Counted from the first letter of the stretch, positions 10,775-23,540 are shown. The stretch is DNA of 64,000 nt from Cryoendolithus antarcticus (GCA_002077065.1 NAJO01000051.1:62001-126000); one strand, 5' to 3'. Notes: a model not told the origin generated them from the sequence alone. Made by a program: numbers and translations.

Positions 10775-11437
10775 TAGATCCCGTGAAAATTCTGTACTTG
10801 CCTCCTCCTAACATCTTCTCAGGGGCTCACTCAACGCTATCATCTCAGATGATAATCAGACCATTATTTTTCGCCTTTTGGGCCATCAGAGCTTTGCTGG
10901 AGGCAGGGAGTTTGCGAAGCCAGGCATTTTTTACATCTTCACCAGCATATCACCCAAATAGGCAAGTGAGGTCAAACTTTCGCACTGTGCGTCATGTGAC
11001 TTAGCGGGTATAAACTCTTGGCATCGCTGACGTCCACCTCATACGATCTCTAGTCGACCACTTCTACAGTACATGGAGGGCCTTGGGACCTCCACATCAA
11101 CAGCTCCATTGCACGTGTGGCCCATCTTGACTGGCTTTGGTTGTGCGGCATTCATTCGAAGCGCGCCCGGCATCGCACTCGGAGTTCGTATGCTCGCCAG
11201 CTTCCTCATTTGGCCGGCTGCCTCGGAGCTGACATGAGTGATTCGATGTCATCGTGGTAGTGTCTCCACATGCAACAGGTGAGTCTTACGGCTACTACTC
11301 TTCATACAGCAGGGAAAGCTTATGAGTGCTTCTTGAACTTCTCTATTCATCTCGCAGTCACTTCCATATCCCTCTTCCATAGTTGCTAGTCCAACTCCTC
11401 CATCGAATATACGACTCTACATTTCCACTTCATCGTC
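10775..11437. other. Intergenic region after the tRNA
   Basis: 663 bp without a supported gene. The first T-run that could terminate RNA polymerase III lies about 90 bp downstream of the tRNA (near 10864-10880). The remainder should hold the promoter of the alpha/beta hydrolase. Confidence 0.4.
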
Positions 11438-12438
11438 ATGTCTCAACAGTTCAAGCTTCACGATGGCCGAGTGATCGACTTCCACATCGACGGCGACACG
11501 AATGGCTACCCATTCATCTGGCTTCATGGCACACCGGGATCTCGACTCGCAGTACCACCTAGCCTAGACGAGCTATGCAAGATTAAAGGACTGAAGATCA
11601 TTGCCCTGTCACGGCCGGGCTATGGTGACTCAAGTCGACACGAAGGCCGCGTAGTAGTCGATACAGTAGCTGATGTGACTGCACTGAATGAGCATCTAGG
11701 GATCAAGGACTGTGTCGTAGGAGGCTGGAGCGGTGGAGGTATGACATTGCATCACTCCTAGAAACTGTAAGATGTAGCGAGTCTAACGAAGCTCTAGGAC
11801 CTCACGTCCTTGCCTGCGCAGCCCGTCTGAAGGGCGTGAAAGCCGCGCTCTGCGTGGCAGGCTGTGCTCCATATGGCAAAGACGACCTGGACTTCCTCGC
11901 CGGGCAAGGCCAAGACAGTGCGTGATGGCCACTAGTCTACATCTGTCTTCCATATTGACATACTGCAGACATCGACGAATTCAACGCCGCCCTCGAAGGC
12001 AAAACCGCCCTGCGCAAGCTACTAGACTCCCAACGTCCCGGCCTCCTCGCCGCTGACGCCGCCGGCCTAGTCCAAGAAATGGCCTCCATCCTGCCCGAAG
12101 TCGACAAGAAAGCCCTCCTGTCAAACGCCACCCTCGGCCAAGGCGTGGTGGAAGGCATCCACGAAGGACTCAAGCACAGCACAGACGGCTGGTTCGACGA
12201 CGACATGGAGCTCATGAACCCGTGGGGGTTCGAGGTCGAGGAGGTGAAAGTGCCTACTGCGGTTTGGCAGGGAAGTGAGGACCAGATGGTGCCGTTTGCG
12301 CATGGGGAGTGGATTGTCAAGCATTTGCCGGATGAGTGGTGTAAGGCGCATTTGTTGCAGGGGGAGGGGCATATTTCGGTATTTATTGAGCATGTGGGGA
12401 CGATGGTGGAGGAGCTCTTGGAGGGGGTTAAGCGGTAG
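11438..12438 (+). CDS. Alpha/beta-hydrolase fold protein
   Basis: A cytosolic-looking alpha/beta hydrolase of 296 aa with no signal peptide; the substrate is unknown. Exons are 11438-11738, 11798-11917 and 11969-12438. Introns of 59 nt (branch CTAAC) and 51 nt (donor GTGCGT, weak branch) keep frame. The oxyanion-hole motif WLHGTPGSR, the nucleophile elbow GGWSGGG (GxSxG, formed across intron 1), the acid turn WQGSEDQMVP and the catalytic histidine in GEGHIS are in order and correctly spaced. The family includes haloalkane dehalogenase and proline iminopeptidase-like enzymes, so a specific reaction cannot be named. It is convergent with the myosin gene, 119 bp between stops. Confidence 0.85.
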
Positions 12439-12557
12439 CATGCTGCACTTATCTGGTCTCTGTTCGACGGCACATAGTCGTTCAACCGCAAAGGGCTCAA
12501 CGTGGCACAAGATGCGTTCTCGTAATTCATTCAACATCCCATGCTTGTGGCCTTCTC

Positions 12558-15500
12558 TCAATCGTCCCCCCTCAACGCCTTCTGCCTCGCCCTCAATGCC
12601 TCCGCCAGTCCACCCGCCAAACCAGCCCCACCGCCATTCGGAGTGACCCTCCCACTGTTTCCACCACTCTCCCCTCCACTAGCCTGCAATCCACCATTAC
12701 TATACCCACTGTCCCGCGGGGTCGCAGGCGCCGGCTTTCGGCCGGCGGGTCGCTTGGCAGGAGGCGCTGGAGGGCCAGGCTTGGCGGACGTGCCGTTTGT
12801 TTTGGCGGCTGCAGGGGCGGGAGGTGGAGGCGGTCGCGAGATGGTTGGTGGGGGCGGAGGCGGAGGAGGAGCGGTCTTGACTTCTTCGAGGTAGGCTGCA
12901 GGGGTCCAGCCGGAGGCGCTGTGGTCGAGGCGTTTGGCTAGCCACCAGCCTATCGCGCACACGTTAGCATATCCAGCAGGTGGGAAAGGAGGGGAATATA
13001 CGTACCATTCGACTCCTTCTGCGTGATCAAGATCACCTCGTCCTTCCTCAGACTCAATTCCCCACTCGTCTGCCCAGCAAAGTCATACATAGCCTTGTAT
13101 TGCGGATCCTTCGGCGCAGCAGGAGCCACAGGCGGTGGCGGCGGCGGCGGCGCTCTGATCGAATCGTGTGACTCAGTCGAGGCGTTCCTAGCATGCGCCG
13201 CGCCATACCCATTGGTAATTTGGCTCACAGGTTGGGGCATAGGCACGGGTACGACTCTCTCCTGTCGCATCACGGGCTGTGGCACAGCTTGAGGCATGAT
13301 CCGCTCTGCTTGCGGTTTGGGCGGCTCTACGTAGCCTCTGCCTGGCAAAGGCTGGGACGCAGGCACTGGTCTCCGGTTAGCAGCAGCAGCTTGCTGGCTG
13401 AGCTTCCCGCCTGTGCTCTTCTTGAGCAGGCCGCCAGCTTTGACAGGCTTTGCTGCAACGGGCTTGCCTTTGGGTGTGGCTCTGCTAACTGAGTTTGGTG
13501 GCTCGCCGGGGCCAGTGTGAATCTGTCCGGATTTGTACAAGTCGTCTCGTCGTACATTCGGGTCCTTGACAGCTTTGACCGCGGCGGGCTTGCCAGGTTT
13601 CTTGTTGTATGAGATCGCGTCGCCGACCTGAATGGATATCGCGTTGCGGGTGAGCACGCTGAATTGCGTGAAGAACTCGGTTTTGAAGACGCAATTGATC
13701 AACGGGTCTGGCTCTTGCGCACTGCCCGCCCCGATTGAGAACCAGTCGTCCTTGAGATTGCTAGCGCTGATGAATTTGACTGATCGCACAGGAATAGTAC
13801 GTTCGGCGGAGATTTGAACTTGGCCACTCACGAGCGCTTGCTTGATGATATAGATGTTGGACTCCGTCAGGACAATCATCCGGGCTTCAGGTTTGCTCGA
13901 CCGACCAAGCTTGGACACCAGCAACTCGCAGCGACATGAGAACCTTGTCGTTTCGCTGGGTCCGATGTTGGCAGCTCGCCGCAGAACCTCGCCCGAGCCG
14001 CCTTTGTTGTCGATGCCAAGGTAGTCACCTAGGAAGCGTCGGTAGCCTACAAGGGAGTATCTCCGCCGTTCTTTGCGACCTCCAAGTACCTTGTGCCCCT
14101 GATCTCGCAGCTTCAAGTTTGGCTCGCCGCCGCTCTTCTTCCGCCAAAAGCGCTGTATCCGTGTGGCGCACTCGATGCGATATCGCAAGTAATTCCGCCA
14201 CGCGCGTTGTATACGAATAGCCATGTTGTGCCAGTACTTATCTCGCATCGTCTCGAGTGCAAACAGCGTTTCGGGAGTCTTAATGAACGCCTTGGACATG
14301 CCCATTTGCCACTCTTCTGCCGGTATCGAAGTGTCCTTCAGAATCTGCTTCACGCCGCTCTTCGCGTCGCCTGTCCAAGTGTACTCGCCAGCGTAGCTAC
14401 ACTTCGGACTTAGCAAGTAAAAGCGCTCCACAAACTTCTCGAACGTCTGTCGATACGCGAAGCCTGCTCTCCGAATTCGGACGTTCTCTTGCAGACCGAG
14501 ATACTTGATTTGATGCATCACATTGCCATCGTTGTATTCTGTCGGGCTTTTGTTCTCATTGGGCTTGATCGTGCGGATGTAGCTGGGCGTACATTTCATC
14601 AACGTGGCCACCAGGTCATTTGCGCTCGCCTTAATCTTGTCGCCTGCCGTTGGTGGTCTCCTCTTGTTGTCTTGGTCTATGCGGTCGGGGAAGATGGTTT
14701 GCACGAATGCGTTCCCACTTTCTCCAACAAGGTTGAGTAGATCTTTCAGCAGCTGATCCTTGTTCTTGTCCGTCATGCCTGCGACTTCGTAGTTCACATC
14801 ACCGGCGTAATGCTTGATGACGAACTGGCCTTGTCGAGGCGCAAAGTTCGGGTTTGAGCTGAGTGCGTTCAGTCGTTGGACAAAGGTGCCATCGGCTGCT
14901 GCAGGGTCCGCATGAGCTGTCGCGCAAGCATCATTGAGCGCTGCGAACACGCCCGGTGGTCGCTTCTCCTCGATCAGCTCGCACACGAACTTGTTGTCGA
15001 AGTACTTGATTGGCGTCCATTGGATCTGCTCGCGTGCGTACTCCTCCTGCTCGGTCTTCAATGTGAGCTGGATGAAGATCTGTTGGAGCTTCTCGTTGAC
15101 GTAGTTGATGCATAGCTGCTCAAACGAATTTTTCTCGAAGATCTCGAATCCGTAGATGTCCAATATGCCAATCGAGTGGCTGATGGCACTTCGTGCTTTC
15201 AGTGATGCATTGATGCGCTGCACGATCCAGTCGAACATATTCGTGTAGATCGCCATGCTGAGCGCGTCCCGCACTGAAGAAGCCTGCGCAATGTTCATTG
15301 GCACATCATACGTCGACCCTCTGCGCCCTCCTCGTGCAGTCTCGATCGTTCGTGTACTCATGGCTTTGTTCACATGTGACGAGTCGACCTCCAGCAAGTA
15401 TGCCACGAAATCGACTACACTTTGATCGACGATCTCTGCATTGCCCTCGTCATTCTCCCGGAACGATACGTTTCCAATCCAGAGAACAGCAGCTAGCATC

Positions 15501-16451
15501 CGAAAGACTTCATCGATCTCCTGCTGGGACATCCCAATGACCTTCATCGCGTTCAGCGTGTCCTTGAAGTCCGCCTTATCGTCAATCCCGTTCACATCGT
15601 AGCATTTGCTTTTGCTCAGATAGGCATAAGTATTTGGTTGCTGCACCCCATAGTTCGATCGATATGTCTCGCTCGCAGCTTTTGTGAACTGGTAGAAAAT
15701 GTGAAAGTCCCTCTCCTCTTTGACCTGTCCGACCACCCTGCTCTTCTCAAGCAGGTAGTTATTGATGTTCGCACCCACCGGCTCACCCTGATCGTTGAAT
15801 TGAATCTCAAGGTATTTGCCGAATCGTGAACTGTTGTTGTTTCGCAACGTCTTCGCATTCCCGAAGGACTCCAGCAAAGGGTTGGTAGCCAGTACCATGT
15901 CCTTGATCTCCTGGATCGAGCTATTACTGCCCCCAGACACACTAGCAATGTATTGCATGATGCGTTTTGCAGCCTCGGTCTTCCCTGCGCCAGATTCTCC
16001 GGAGATGATCACACATTGGTTCTCCTTGTATGCCTTCATGTTATAGTACGACGCTTCCGCAATCGCGAACACGTGCGGCGGTACCTCCAATCTGTTCTTT
16101 CCCTGATAGCTGTGCAGTACTGCATCTGTGTAGATCCCCAAGTCCCGGAAGGGATTGACCGAGACCAGCACGTGGCCGATGTAGGTGTAGATCTCGCCAT
16201 TCTGGAAGCGGATTTTGAGGTTGTCATTGATGGCCTCATTGCTGATTTTCGAGATGAGGGTCAGATCTGAGACTCCGACTTCCTTCTTCTTGCTGGTCTC
16301 GTAGGCAGCTTTCCGGATCGCGGGTGCGCCTGATATGTTAGATTGAGCCACGGGTTGAGGGCCGTCCTTCTTGCGGCCGGCGCGTTTGGTGACAGCCTTA
16401 CAAACTCGTCAGTATGATCGTATTTTCTGAACTGCCATGCATTCTCACCAT
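12558..16451 (-). CDS. MYO1: Class I myosin (endocytic, actin patch)
   Basis: The long-tailed myosin-I of fungi, a motor at endocytic actin patches and hyphal tips. Exons are 16451-16449 (only the ATG), 16396-13006 and 12949-12558, 1261 aa. Intron 1 is 52 nt (GTGAGA, branch ACTGAC) and intron 2 is 56 nt. The motor has the P-loop GESGAGKT (about residue 134-141), switch [10 protein letters not shown], switch II DIYGFE, and a Ser at the TEDS site in RRGSTYDVP (about residue 362), the usual phosphorylation target. IQ segments ([21 protein letters not shown]) follow. Then come a TH1 membrane-binding tail, a Gly/Pro/Ala-rich TH2, an SH3 domain (YKAMYDFAG to [11 protein letters not shown], split by intron 2) and a proline-rich tail. 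The protein ends LRGDD; the acidic Arp2/3-binding tail usual in this family, often ending in Trp, is reduced. Confidence 0.95.
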
Positions 16452-17461
16452 GTTCGCGATCCTTCTACGGCTTTTGGCCTATCTTTGAGCTCGCCGTTTC
16501 GCTTGCGCCAGCTCGGACCGGCCAGTGCCTTAACGATTTCCCCAGTCAACGCGCTCAGTCAATCCTCGGTGTAGCAACAGTGAACGCCAGCAAGCCAAGA
16601 CAGTAGCAATTGCAGGGTATAGCCAAGGGCGTACAGGAAAGAGAAGTATTCCCTAACATAGGAATCAGCTCCATGCGCTCACCTGTGAGGTCACTTTGGA
16701 CGCCAAGCTTTCCTACTGCGCCACGAGGAAAGGCGCGGAAGACTTTAACTCTTCTCTCACTTCAGACCTCATCTTTGCCACGACGACGACGCGCAAGCCG
16801 ATATAAGGCGCCACTTTAGCAGAAGGTGATGTTCGTCTCCCGTGCGAGTGTTAGACCTCTCCATGGTCATGCGACTCACTCGCTAGCTTGCTCCTGTCTG
16901 CATCTGGCGATTCAAGACGGAAAGCTGCATTGCCACGCGACGTATACGACTACTGGGCTGTGTGTGCTACGATGCACGAGATGCAGGCAGCAGGGCTGAG
17001 GGGACAGTACGTTGGTGCGCCCATTGCTGTAATACAGCGCAGTCCGTGGCATAGCTTGAGTAGACTATGCGGACCAAGACTCCGACTGGAAACAGACATC
17101 CGGCACTTAACCACGCTGACTCGTCTGCTATCGCGCCTGACGGTCAGCCATTGGCGGGAATAAACATCATCACGTTAATTGCAGGCATCGCATGCCATCG
17201 CACTTCATGTTCTGCCCTTGCAGTCATATTGAGATTGCGGTGCTGCTGGCTAACCTCGGGTAGCCATGTTGCCCGCTGTAGCACACGTAGAACACGCTGC
17301 AGAAACGACAAAGAGCAAAGCACAGTGAGGAGAACTGACATGGTGGCTATAAGTATGAGCATCGCATCTACCACGTCTCGCATGTAAGTCTGCATCTCGC
17401 TGTCTCTCTCCGATCAATTTTGCGTACCCGACGTACAGTAAAATTCCTTAAGACCGCAGTG
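16452..17461. promoter_or_regulatory. Long divergent intergenic region, myosin-I / sugar porter
   Basis: About 1 kb between two divergent starts. Small open frames exist but none shows family motifs or consistent codon use. A sequence CTATAAGTA about 17345-17353 is a possible TATA-like element for the transporter. Confidence 0.4.
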
Positions 17462-19065
17462 ATGGTTCGCAGAGAGACCCATGGCGCTCGCCAATTCAAC
17501 TACTTCAACCTCTTCATGGTGATCGCCATGTCATTCGGCTCCATGACCTACGGTTACAGCGCCTCGATTATAGGGACAACTCTTGGTCAACCCAGCTTCC
17601 TTGCCTACTTCGCCCTCGATACCCGCGCGGATGCCACATCCCTGATCTCCACCATGAACGGACTTTATCAAGTCGGCGGCTTCCTGGGTGTCTTTACGGT
17701 CTCCTACTTCGCCGACAAGTGGGGAAGGAAGGCTGCGATCGGAGTGAGCGCGTTGACTGTGCTGATTAGTGGAGCGCTTTTGGCGGGAAGCGTGAACGTG
17801 GGAATGTTCATCGCATTTCGATTCTTTAATGGAGCTGGGGCGTTCATGATTCTGTCAGCTGTGCCGATCTGGATGAACGAAGTCACACCTCCCCGCAATC
17901 GTGGCATGCTAGTCGACATTCACGGTGCAGCGCTGCTCTTCGGCTACATGGTTGCAGCATGGGTCGGTAACGGGTTCTTCTATCTACATACAGCAGCAGC
18001 ATGGCGAGCACCAATGGGTGAGTATTAGTACAGTAGAACATGCGCCCAGACATCTCTGACAGCCTGCAGCTTTCCAATGCCTTCCCCCGCTAATTCTCCT
18101 ATTCCTCCTCCCATTCATGCCAGAGTCTCCGAGGTTCTTGCTCATGCACGACAAACACGAGGAGGCAGCATCAAATCTCCTCCGCCTACACACCCGCGAC
18201 GAAGCCGAGTCCGAGCTCGCCCAGATCTCCGCCCAAATGCAGATCGACCGCACGCTACCTTGCAGCTACTGGGCAATGCTTAAGAAGCCGTCTTACCGCA
18301 AACGCACCCTGCTCTGTCTAGGTACGACCTGTGGTGTCCAGATGTCCGGCATCCTAGTCATCAACAACTACGGCGCTACGCTCTATGCTGGGTTGGGGTA
18401 TAGTCCTGAGAAACAGCTCATCCTCCTTGGTGGCTGGTTGACGCTGGCTTTCGGATGTGGTGTTCTGTCGCTCTTCGTCGTCGACCGCTTGCCCCGACCG
18501 AAACTCATCGGCGCAGGGCTTATGGGCTGCATGGTTTGCCTGATCGTGGAATGCGCTTTGGTAGCCACCTACGTGGGCGGCACTAACAAAGCCGCCTTGA
18601 GCGCAGCAGTGGCGATGTTCTACGTCGTACGTTCCATTTTTCCTCCTAACCTCTACCACTCATTACCCTTCTGACATTTCCCCACAGTACGTCATCTTCT
18701 ACGAAATCGCCCTCGACGGCCTGCAATTCGCCTACATAGGCGAGCTCTTCCCCACCCACATCCGCGCAAAAGGCATGAATATAGGCGTCGCGGGCATCTG
18801 CCTCATGAACATCATCTGGCTGCAGTCCGCGCCCATAGCCTTCCAGAACATCACCTGGAAATTCTATCTCTGTTTTATCATTCCGGGGAGTATCATGGCG
18901 GGGGTGATTTTCTTCACGTTCCCGGATACGTGGGGCGTGCCATTGGAGGAGGTGGCGGCTATGTTCGGGGATGGGGAGGAGGTTTATATCGGGGGCGAGG
19001 GGACTGGGAAGGAGGTGGAAATGGCTGAGCACAGGGAGGTTGAGGGGAAGGGGGAGAAGGTGTAG
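17462..19065 (+). CDS. MFS sugar porter (hexose/lactose-permease-like)
   Basis: A plasma-membrane proton-coupled sugar transporter of the major facilitator sugar-porter family, about 496 aa and 12 predicted membrane spans. Exons are 17462-18017, 18070-18626 and 18688-19065. Introns are 52 nt and 61 nt with branch CTGAC. Family markers are ADKWGRKAAI after span 2, EVTPPRNRGMLVD after span 4, PESPRFLLMHDK at the end of the first half, and GELFPTHIRAKGMN before span 11. The ATG at 17462 is used because upstream candidates run into stops when spliced. The cytoplasmic C-terminus is Glu/Gly-rich. Substrate preference cannot be read from sequence. The stop is only 49 bp from the stop of the oppositely oriented surface-protein gene. 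Confidence 0.88.
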
Positions 19066-19114
19066 ATGGAAAGGGATTCTCGACGTCTATGCTACGTTGC
19101 TCGCATGGAGTCTG

Positions 19115-22100
19115 CTAGTAGCAGCTCCAGGTATATATAGAGATAATAAGCGCCAACAATCCTCCGATGTGTCCACGAGTGATTGTCTCCTTATGAACTC
19201 CTGCTTCGGCCGGATCACTTGCTACGGCTTGATGTCCGCCGTCTGGTGCACTCGCATCCGGCGTCGCGAGTGCGCTGTTGGGCGAGAGGCCGTTGCTCGT
19301 CGTCGAAGACCCTGCTGTGTGGTACACAGTCCTCGTCCCATCTACCACAACACAAGACCCGTCACTCGCAGCGCTCACAGCCACGCCATCGGTAGTGGCG
19401 ACTTGACCAGGTCCGAGAGTGACCGTGTGAATTCCGTCGATCAGCAGGATCGCACCATTTGTCCCGAATGTTGCGGTGAAGACTGCGCCACCGAGAGACG
19501 CGGGCGCCGTGATCAGGGCCGTGTTTGGTCTGGTTGAGAGGGTGGCGAGGGTAGTAGATGCCGCTGTCGCCGCGACATTGCTGAGGGCGGGGCTGCCTAG
19601 TGAGACTTGCTGGCTGGGATTGAGGATCATGGACGCGGTGCCATTTGTTAGGAGTATCGCGTCGCCGTACTGTATTGCGCTCCATACATGACCGTCACTG
19701 GCAGTCACAGCTGACTGAGCTGTCGAGACGGCGCTCAGGGACACTGCTCGCGTGCCGTCCACTGTCAGACTCTGTGTATCGTCGGCTAGCGTCACGAGGT
19801 GGCCGTTGTAGGTGATCGTCGTGCCCGCAGTGAGGAGAATGGCGGTGAATCCATCCGAGAGTACTACTGAATTGCCAATAAGTACGATGGAGATCGGCGT
19901 ATTGCCCAGCATGGAGACTGCACCAGGCGATGTTGATGGCGCGGACACAGCGTCAAGTGCAACCGCGCGCGTACCATCGATGACAATACTCGTCCCATCA
20001 GCACTTGCGGCTATGGTGTGGCCATTGAATTGTACAGTCTGGCCGGAGGCGACCTGCACAGACGTTCAGCCGTCGGAGAGCGTCAGTCCAATAGCAGTGC
20101 GCGTGAATGCAACTGGAGAGCCGTCCAGGAGCACTACTTTCGCCACTGTCGGTGCGGCACCGAATGCAGCGTCAACACTGACAGTGCGTCCAGCATCAAA
20201 TTTCACGCTCTGGCCGTCGGATGCTACACTGACCAGGTGGCCCGCGAATATGGCTGTCTCACCGGGAGCTAATGTGATGATCTTTCCTCCAGATGTGAGC
20301 TGGACTGCACCATCAGCCCGCGATATGGATATCGGCATCCCTCCGATCGATACGATATTGCCCGTGGCTCGGTTGCCAGCATCTAGCGACACGGTCTGAC
20401 TGCCGTCTATGGTGATGGAGTTGCCCCCGTCATTGAGCTCTATGGTATGCCCTTGCACCGTCACGGTACTACCAGGGTTGACCGTGGCTGTCGTGACCCC
20501 GTCCGAGATCAATATGCCACCGTTCACTGGGACGATGGACACAGCAATGCCATCGATACTGATGACTTGGCCAGGCTGGGCGACTTCGGTGCTCTTCGAA
20601 GTGGCAGGGAGGAGTGTTGACGACTCTGCTACTATCACGCCATTCGAGGCGAACGTGACTTCTTCGCCGGCGATAGTGGCAGGGCTGCCTCCCAGCGTCA
20701 GGGTATTGCCGCCGACGACGGCGATGCTGCCTTGAACAACAGCTCCCACGCTCGAACCTCCAATCACGGCTGTGCGAGACGCAGCCGCAGACGGAATCGC
20801 TACTGTGAAGATCGTTGAGGTCCCTCCAACGATAAGTCCACTCGAGCCAAATGAAACCAATTGGTTAGCGATTGTGACAGCACTACCACCTTGGACCAAG
20901 TTCTGACCACCGACCACTGCAAAGCTGCCCTGCACCACAGCGATCACGGAAGAACCGCCTACAAGAGCGGTCGCGGCGGTAATAGTTGTTGAAGGCGCAT
21001 CAACTGGCAGAAGAGTTGAAGTAGTGCCGATGACCAGTCCACTCAATCCTAGAGAGTATTCCTGGCCATTGACTGTGACGGGAGGTACACCACTTGTCAC
21101 GGTTTGCGAACCTACTACGACTACCGTGCCCGATGAAACAACAGCAATCGGTGTTCCTTCGATGGTGACCGTCGTTGAGATGGGCAGTGCGGACTGTCCA
21201 ATTGTTGACACACCATTATTTGGGTTGCTAGGGTCTTGAATAGATTGCGACTCTCCAGCTGGACTCGAACCTCTTGCAGTCGTCGATAGAGGGTCCTTGG
21301 CGATCTGAGAGGTCGTGGTAATCCGGTCTCCGCCATCGACATCTGGACTTGTCTGTCCCATCACTCGGGTGCTAGTAACTTCCACTAGGATTGAGACAGA
21401 GACGATCCCAGTGGAAGATCGCGCCGTAGATATGGCTCCTCTTGCGTCTCGGTCGGTACTTTTCGATGCCCCTGGCTCCTTTTGCCTCGAAGCTGATTCC
21501 GTACTTCTGGCAGCTGTGGTCGTTGATAATAGGACGGGTAGCTTGGTACTTGAAGGTCGCTGATCACCAGGCTGACTAGCCGGCTCCGCAGAGGTGGCTA
21601 TCGACACCTCGCTGCTAGATGTAGTCAAGGCGACACCGCTGGGTCCAACGACAGAGGATTCCGGTTGCAGTGGTATTGGCGGATCCCACACGCCACTCAC
21701 GTAGAGTTCGCAGTTGGCCCAGGCAGGATACAGAGAGCGAAGCATTGACGGGACTGCAATATTCGGCGAGTACAGCGCGTCTACGATGACATCTCCGCCC
21801 CAAGCTGCGACCTCTGCCTCGCCGAACCAAGCTTTGACAGGAACAGCGCCCATGAAGTCGGCAAATGACGCTGGAAAGGCAGAAGTCGCTGTCAAGTATC
21901 GTACGGCTGGCATAGTTACGACATCAGTATGACCGCTTTGGGTGTAAGTCCCGAGCGCGAGGCGAGGATCTGTTTGGGTCCATGTGGTGGCGTCGGCGAT
22001 AAATGTCTCAACGTTACCGCCACCTTCGATATAAGAGAAACGCACAGTGGACACTTCTTCAGGAGGGACAGCAATGATCGTGTTCACTATGTCCCTGGGG

Positions 22101-23540
22101 CCGCACCATTCTGTTTCGGAAAGTGCGTAGATGTAGTCGAATGACAGATATACAGTGGGCGAGGTGAATGTATAGCCACCGAGCACTACAGTGTTTGGTT
22201 GTCCCACGATGGACGGGGCGGGTGTCAAGAATTGACGATCAGGGTCGCATTCGTCGCCGATCGCAACGAGTGGCCAGTAGTACATCTGAACGTCGGCCGC
22301 TTGGATCGTGCATGTCTGACAATACGGATCGACTCGAGGATCCTGACAAGAAGGCGGGGTGGGGAGTGCAGTGACAGCTTCGTCGTATAGCGTACATGCT
22401 GCTGTCGTATCTGCTCCACAGTGACGAGCAGGCATTCACCCCTACTGAACAGGACGGCTTAGGCGTGGGGAAGGGAGTGGCCTCAGAGGATGTCATGATC
22501 TCCCAAGTCACGTCGGTAGTAGTCTCGCTTTCAGAGGTCACTGATAGCACCTGCCCACCCAAAACGCGTTCGGCACCCAAGCACGATGTGGCTGTCGTCG
22601 GCGCGAACACAGTACCATACAAAGTGTCGACTTCGTATCGCGAGTTCGTGACGATGTACGATGCAGCATGCCACCGAAACCACGAGAAAGACGCAGATTC
22701 CCAGCTTGCCGTGGAGTAGTCGCACGAGTACGCAAAGTCAAAGCCCGAACTATTTGTCGCTGTAGATGTCGAGTTGTTCAGAGCAGTAGGGTTTGCGATC
22801 GTGGAATTCCAGACCACGGGAGCGGTCGACGCCGGTAGATTCGCGCTGCTGTTTCCCGTGCCGTAGCTGAAGCCTGTCCCTTTCGACGGGGTTGTAACAG
22901 TTTGACTGGCTGATGTGAGGAGGCTCGCAGACGTGGTGACCGTTGTCATATTCGCAGAGGTCGATGTCATATTGAGCGATAAGATAGGGCCAGCGGAATT
23001 GGCAGTCGCCGTCGTTTTGGCAGAGGTTGACGTGGTGTTGGGAGAATATGTGCGTTCAGCGAGGACGGTCTCTGCTGCATAGCTGACCGATGTGTTTCGA
23101 CTGGCAACCGCAGTTTCGTTGATTCGGGGCATGTCTGACGCTATGGAAATCCCTGTTGTGGCTGTTCCGTTAGGAGACGATAGCGCGGATTCCGTGAATG
23201 AGCCATCCATCAGTCCGGACACCACGGTTGCGGAAGTCGAGCTTGCCGATAGCACGAAAGATGTAGAATTCTGCTCGGGTCTCGGAGCCACTAACGCGAT
23301 ACTTGCAGTATCTAGAGGCGCAGCTGACGTGTCAGGTGAAGTTGTCGAAGAGGTGAGAGTGCTCGATCTCGCGGAGCTGCCCGGTGAGCCGGTGAGCGAC
23401 GTGGTCGTAGACGATCTCGACGCCGTCAGTGACAGAGGGTTGCTCCATGTGCTGTTCCCGGTGTCTTGACCTCCAGAAGATACGCCAGACTGGCCTAAGA
23501 CACTGGCAATAATCGCTGGAAAAAACGCAACAGACTTCAT
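19115..23540 (-). pseudogene. Large repetitive secreted/GPI-type surface protein, disrupted by frameshift and in-frame TGA
   Basis: I do not recognise a named family. A signal peptide (from 23540) leads into about 250 residues of Ser/Thr-rich, N-glycosylation-rich stalk. A Cys-containing domain follows, ending in the motif VQMYYWP seen in many fungal surface proteins. Then a Ser/Thr linker leads to roughly nine beta-type repeats of 55-75 residues with the pattern SDG-T-PG-TV-GH-I-DG-VIDGTRTVSL. The protein ends in a hydrophobic tail after GHIGG, as in GPI proteins. Two defects are visible. The frame shifts by one base somewhere near 22385-22440, where homology continues in the other frame. 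A TGA at 20066-20068 falls inside a repeat while the same frame continues to the stop at 19115. Introns that would explain either defect would have to be unusually long or delete half a repeat. Confidence 0.75.
20066..20068 (-). other. In-frame TGA inside a repeat unit of the surface protein
   Basis: Flanking residues LTLSDG and TSVQVASGQTVQFNGH align with the neighbouring repeats on both sides of the stop, and the frame is unchanged. Confidence 0.85.

Noticed and set aside
17343..17461. Extra 5' exon for the sugar porter starting ATGGTGGC
   Set aside because: Splicing at GTAAGT to the CAG before the first exon runs into TAA within a few codons.
20069..20152. Intron of 84 or 60 nt that would remove the TGA
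   Set aside because: It would delete half of a repeat that aligns well across the stop. The 60-nt version also has a poor GTTGCA donor.
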